NCBI GenBank assembly: GCA_021826655.1
Contig: JAKAZC010000028.1
Coordinates: forward strand, 1 to 14,660
Reading direction: 5' to 3'
Length of the DNA: 14,660 nt
Source of the DNA: Actinomycetes bacterium
GTDB lineage: Bacteria; Actinomycetota; Acidimicrobiia; Acidimicrobiales; RAAP-2
The position numbers were made by a program, and so were the translations under genes. Shown here piece by piece: positions 14,261 to 14,660 of the stretch; within the stretch, counting starts at the first letter, position 1, and each line of letters begins with the position of its first letter. The notes under the pieces are model-generated. The model was not told the origin of the DNA and did not search any database. It saw nothing but the letters and a program-made list of their open reading frames with translations.

Positions 14261-14645
14261 ATCGAGTTCGGCGAGATTCGTGGTTCGTCGGCGGTATCGA
14301 TGCAGTTCAGACCGATAGTTGTCGGCAAAACCAGGTCGGGTGTCGGGGCCGCTATACTCCTCTCAACGCACTCCTGCCGATGCAGATTCATGTCGGCACG
14401 TACCCCCCGCCGGATGGTCGGCTCATCGACTTTCCTCTCCGACCGGGGACGGGACCACACGTCAATGTGGGCTCCGATGTCACACCGATGGCGCAGGATG
14501 CAGCACGGCGCAAAAGCCCGGGCGAACCTTCGAGAAACGAGTGATGTCCCCACGACGCAATCCTGGGCATAACAACACCGGCCGCACACCCTGAGGCATC
14601 ACGCCAGGACGAACGGAGCCTGCCCGCTCGTCGTCCGGGGACCGC

Positions 14646-14660
14646 ATGCGAAAGATCGGA
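14646..14660 (+). CDS. Possible start of a further gene (cut by window end)
   Basis: ATG at 14646 opens M-R-K-I-G and is preceded by GGGGA (14637-14641) at a plausible Shine-Dalgarno distance. Only five codons are visible before the window ends, so this is a weak suggestion based on start context alone. Confidence 0.25.

Larger units (their letters stand above)
14040..14645. other. Intergenic region of lower GC, no recognised gene
   Basis: About 600 bases follow mftF without a gene I can support. The sequence is visibly less GC-rich than the operon. It contains the terminator candidate, two inverted repeats described separately, and a hairpin candidate TGCCGA (14375-14380) / TCGGCA (14393-14398). 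Open frames exist, the longest 146 codons on the minus strand (14149-14589), but its third codon positions are only a little over half G or C, whereas the operon genes are almost all G or C there, and its translation resembles no family I know. Scattered promoter-like words (TTGACA at 14223, TATACT at 14353) are not paired at a usual spacing. Confidence 0.6.

Noticed and set aside
14223..14358. TTGACA (14223) and TATACT (14353) as promoter elements
   Set aside because: They are too far apart to belong together, and neither has a partner at normal spacing.
14149..14589. 146-codon minus-strand open frame in the downstream region
   Set aside because: Third-position G/C use is far below that of the operon genes, no motif is recognisable, and it covers the inverted repeats. 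It is most likely a chance frame, though a foreign gene remnant cannot be excluded.
14300..14594. Two overlapping plus-strand open frames of about 90 codons
   Set aside because: No recognisable motif, no clear ribosome binding site, and composition unlike the neighbouring genes.
1..14660. CRISPR array, tRNA, rRNA, transposase or prophage genes
   Set aside because: No spaced direct repeats, tRNA-like arms, rRNA segments or mobile-element proteins could be seen. The 19-bp array is contiguous and lacks spacers.

Overview
The window carries a mycofactocin (MFT) biosynthesis and redox locus from a high-GC bacterium. The near-exclusive G/C third codon positions, frequent GTG starts and mycofactocin genes point to the Actinomycetota. 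An acidimicrobial relative (Ilumatobacter/Iamia-like) is a guess from the gene set, not something the sequence proves.

Layout. Positions 1-29 look like the last codons of an upstream rightward gene. A 19-bp tandem repeat (22-116) follows, carrying stop codons on both strands. mftR (TetR family, minus strand, 103-780) diverges from a 13-gene plus-strand operon, and a palindromic operator candidate (784-799) lies between them. The operon order is mftA (precursor peptide ending IDGMCGVY), mftB (RRE chaperone), mftC (radical SAM/SPASM), OYE/FadH-like flavoenzyme 1, mycofactocin-type SDR 1, OYE/FadH-like flavoenzyme 2, ETF alpha, FixC-like ETF:quinone oxidoreductase, FixX-like ferredoxin, ETF beta, mftE (creatininase-family peptidase), SDR 2 and mftF (glycosyltransferase). 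Most neighbours overlap by the 4-nt ATGA/GTGA arrangement, so this is one translationally coupled unit. A hairpin after mftF (14042-14090) probably ends it. The last ~600 bases are less GC-rich, hold several inverted repeats and no recognisable gene, and a new gene may begin at 14646.

How it fits together. MftB delivers MftA to MftC, which decarboxylates and crosslinks the C-terminal Val-Tyr. MftE releases the modified dipeptide and MftF glycosylates the product to give mycofactocin. The SDRs have the features of nicotinoproteins that pass substrate hydride to mycofactocin. The ETF/FixC/FixX set gives a plausible path from reduced mycofactocin, or from the flavoenzymes, to the quinone pool. 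Two genes common at such loci, mftD (flavin oxidase of the last core-modification step) and mftG (GMC reoxidation partner), are absent from the window. The most notable feature is therefore a RiPP cofactor operon with a complete built-in ETF/FixCX electron-transfer module and two divergent OYE/FadH paralogues.
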